A stretch of DNA of 7,362 nucleotides, taken from NCBI GenBank assembly GCA_023380955.1, contig JAMCTB010000158.1, forward strand, positions 1 through 7,362, given 5' to 3'. Position numbers and translations under genes: made by a program. The first letter of the stretch is position 1; the number at the start of each line of letters is the position of its first letter. Positions 6,350-7,362 of the stretch are shown piece by piece. Below the pieces are notes generated by a model. That model had not been told where the DNA came from. It was given only the letters and a program-made list of their open reading frames with translations, and did no database searches. This DNA is from Chloroflexota bacterium. GTDB lineage: Bacteria; Chloroflexota; UBA6077.

Positions 6350-6485
6350 GGTGGATGCGGGACCACCACGAACGATTCTTGCGGGAGAAGAGGTCGTGCG
6401 GCGAGGTGGCCGTCTGGATGGTGGGAATGGGGCGGCGGCAGGAGCCGGCCCCACGATTGGAGATCGAACCGGCTGGAGGTGAGGG

Positions 6486-7109
6486 GTGTCTAGGGTGATC
6501 CTGGTGCGCCACGGACAGACGGAATGGAACAGGATCGAGCGGTTCCGGGGACTGGTGGACATCGACCTGAACGAGACCGGCGCCTGGCAGGCCGAGCGGC
6601 TGGGCGAGGCGATCAGGGACAGGTACCGGGTGTCCGCCGTCTACAACAGCCCCCTGACTCGGGCGATGCGGACGGCCGAGGCCATCGGGAAGGCCGTGGG
6701 GCTGGAGGTCATCAGCTACCCCGCCCTGGTGGACTTCAGCTATGGGGTGTGGGAAGGCAAGACTCCCGAGGAGGTGGAGGCCGCCTTTCCGGACCTCTAC
6801 CGGTTGTGGCTGACCCAACCCCAGCGGGTGAAGATCCCCGGTGGGGAGAGCCTGCGAAACCTCCGGCTGCGAGCATCTACCGCCCTGTTGAGGATCGCCA
6901 GGGACCATCCCGAGGGCACCGTGGTGCTGGTCTCCCACCGGGCGGTGTGCAAGGTTCTGGCCTGCTACCTGCTGGGCCTGCCCAACTCTCAGCTGTGGAA
7001 GCTGGAGCTGGACAACGGCTCCTACAGCGTCTTCGAGGAGTGGGAGGTGGGCTGGGTAACCCTCCCACCTCCCAAGACCTGCCATCTTCGGACGGGTGCT
7101 GGGTCCTGA
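6486..7109 (+). CDS. Histidine phosphatase superfamily protein (phosphoglycerate mutase-like)
   Basis: Complete 207-residue member of the branch-1 histidine phosphatases, which use a phosphohistidine intermediate. The signature VRHGQTEWN (7-15) has catalytic His9 and Arg8; SPLTRAMRTA (55-64) supplies the second Arg (59); DFSYGVWEG (83-91) matches the LxExxFGxWEG region, with Asp83 where Glu is usual; and VSHRAVCK (149-156) carries the second catalytic His151. GTG at 6486 is chosen because GGAGG (6475-6479) is 6 nt upstream; a second GTG at 6495 is possible but would place that site 15 nt away. Substrate cannot be told: relatives include cofactor-dependent phosphoglycerate mutases, GpmB-like phosphatases and alpha-ribazole phosphatase (CobC), and no cobalamin gene is nearby. 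The last residues, after about Pro196, look non-conserved; the final few codons and the stop lie in a heptanucleotide repeat. A 238-nt gap from mgsA suggests its own promoter. Confidence 0.92.
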   Translation: MSRVILVRHGQTEWNRIERFRGLVDIDLNETGAWQAERLGEAIRDRYRVSAVYNSPLTRAMRTAEAIGKAVGLEVISYPALVDFSYGVWEGKTPEEVEAAFPDLYRLWLTQPQRVKIPGGESLRNLRLRASTALLRIARDHPEGTVVLVSHRAVCKVLACYLLGLPNSQLWKLELDNGSYSVFEEWEVGWVTLPPPKTCHLRTGAGS

Positions 7110-7142
7110 GTGCCGGGTGCTGGGTGCTGACGGCTGACCGCC
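7094..7142. repeat. Degenerate heptanucleotide tandem repeat, seven units
   Basis: Seven consecutive 7-bp units begin at 7094: GGGTGCT, GGGTCCT, GAGTGCC, GGGTGCT, GGGTGCT, GACGGCT, GACCGCC. Three are identical and the last two are diverged. Such 7-mers (GRGTGCT type) resemble short tandem repeats that recur between genes in several environmental bacterial genomes; translated on the other strand they give the familiar Gln-His-Pro and Thr-Gln-His pattern. The repeat supplies the TGA (7107-7109) of the histidine phosphatase gene. Confidence 0.75.
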
Positions 7143-7143
7143 G

Positions 7144-7233
7144 ATCGTCATTCAGCTCTTCGTTGCCTCGGATGCTCCGGTGGTGCGCGCCGGGCTTCGG
7201 GCCATCCTGGAGTCCACGGATGCCTCTCCATGA
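7144..7233 (+). pseudogene. Remnant of a response-regulator receiver domain (NarL/LuxR type)
   Basis: From 7144 the frame reads IVIQLFVASDAPVVRAGLRAILESTDASP and stops with TGA at 7231, after about 29 codons. This matches the first strand and helix of NarL-type receivers (typically hydrophobic strand, Asp-Asp-His-Pro, then VVRAGLRA-type helix). One of the paired acidic residues is replaced (Ser-Asp-Ala-Pro here), and there is no phosphoacceptor Asp, no rest of the receiver and no HTH. There is no standard start codon or ribosome site, and a TGA stands in frame at 7135. It abuts the heptanucleotide repeat. Best read as a truncated, decayed gene end. Confidence 0.55.
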
Positions 7234-7287
7234 GTCCCCAGGGGCATAAGCATTGTGTCTAGAAGGCAGCCGAGCAAGGAGGATCAG

Positions 7288-7362
7288 ATGGACGGCAGAT
7301 GGTCTGCTCCCGACCTGGTCCTGCAGCAGCATACTTATCCTCAACTATGTGGTGCTACTGGC
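7288..7362 (+). CDS. Start of an unrecognised gene, cut by the window edge
   Basis: ATG at 7288 follows AAGGAGG (7276-7282) with a 5-nt spacer, one of the best ribosome sites in the window, and the frame stays open for 25 codons to the edge. The visible residues begin MDGRWSAPDLVLQQH and match no family I recognise. With so few codons the frame could be open by chance; the ribosome site is the main support. Confidence 0.4.
   Translation, partial: MDGRWSAPDLVLQQHTYPQLCGATG

Noticed and set aside
6460..6480. A GGTTCGA-like tRNA T-loop on the minus strand
   Set aside because: The flanking bases do not form a T stem, and the rest of a tRNA would have to lie inside the histidine phosphatase coding start.
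5642..7151. Minus-strand frames of 306 and 332 codons opposite mgsA and the histidine phosphatase
   Set aside because: They are shadows of two clear plus-strand genes, rich in Pro, Ser and Arg, with no domain.

Overview
This is a GC-rich bacterial window whose genes have clear Shine-Dalgarno sites. The proteins resemble those of uncultured soil or subsurface phyla, but nothing in the window fixes the phylum. Its theme is phosphate: a phosphate-binding protein (PstS) and a membrane hybrid histidine kinase face leftward, and an alkaline phosphatase, a YibE/F-like membrane protein and methylglyoxal synthase face rightward. Between the two groups lie two arrays of 11-bp direct repeats that look like binding sites for a PhoB-type regulator.

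Layout. 1-1162 (-): pstS, cut by the left window edge and carrying a one-base frameshift at a run of seven C. 1230-3539 (-): CHASE-type hybrid histidine kinase, TTG start, 67 nt upstream of pstS, probably the same transcript. 3540-4269: a 730-nt divergent intergenic region with repeat arrays at 3636-3690 (five units) and 3741-3806 (six units), followed by a GC-rich, hairpin-bearing stretch before the next gene. 4270-5166 (+): N-terminal part of a secreted alkaline phosphatase that keeps the catalytic Ser but lacks most metal ligands. 5163-5874 (+): two separate pieces of a YibE/F-like protein in different frames. 5777-6247 (+): complete mgsA. 6486-7109 (+): complete histidine-phosphatase-superfamily gene whose stop codon lies in a heptanucleotide tandem repeat (7094-7142). 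7144-7233 (+): a short remnant of a response-regulator receiver domain. 7288-7362 (+): possible start of a gene leaving the window.

How it may work together (inference): under phosphate starvation a PhoB-like regulator binding the arrays would switch on uptake (PstS), sensing (the kinase), phosphate scavenging (alkaline phosphatase) and perhaps MgsA, which releases inorganic phosphate from dihydroxyacetone phosphate. No full response regulator and no pstCAB is present in the window.

Main oddity: three apparent deletion junctions fall within about 460 bp (near 4830, 5157 and 5280), and a truncated regulator lies further right. Either this stretch has really decayed, or the assembly has lost sequence. 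Reads spanning the junctions would decide.
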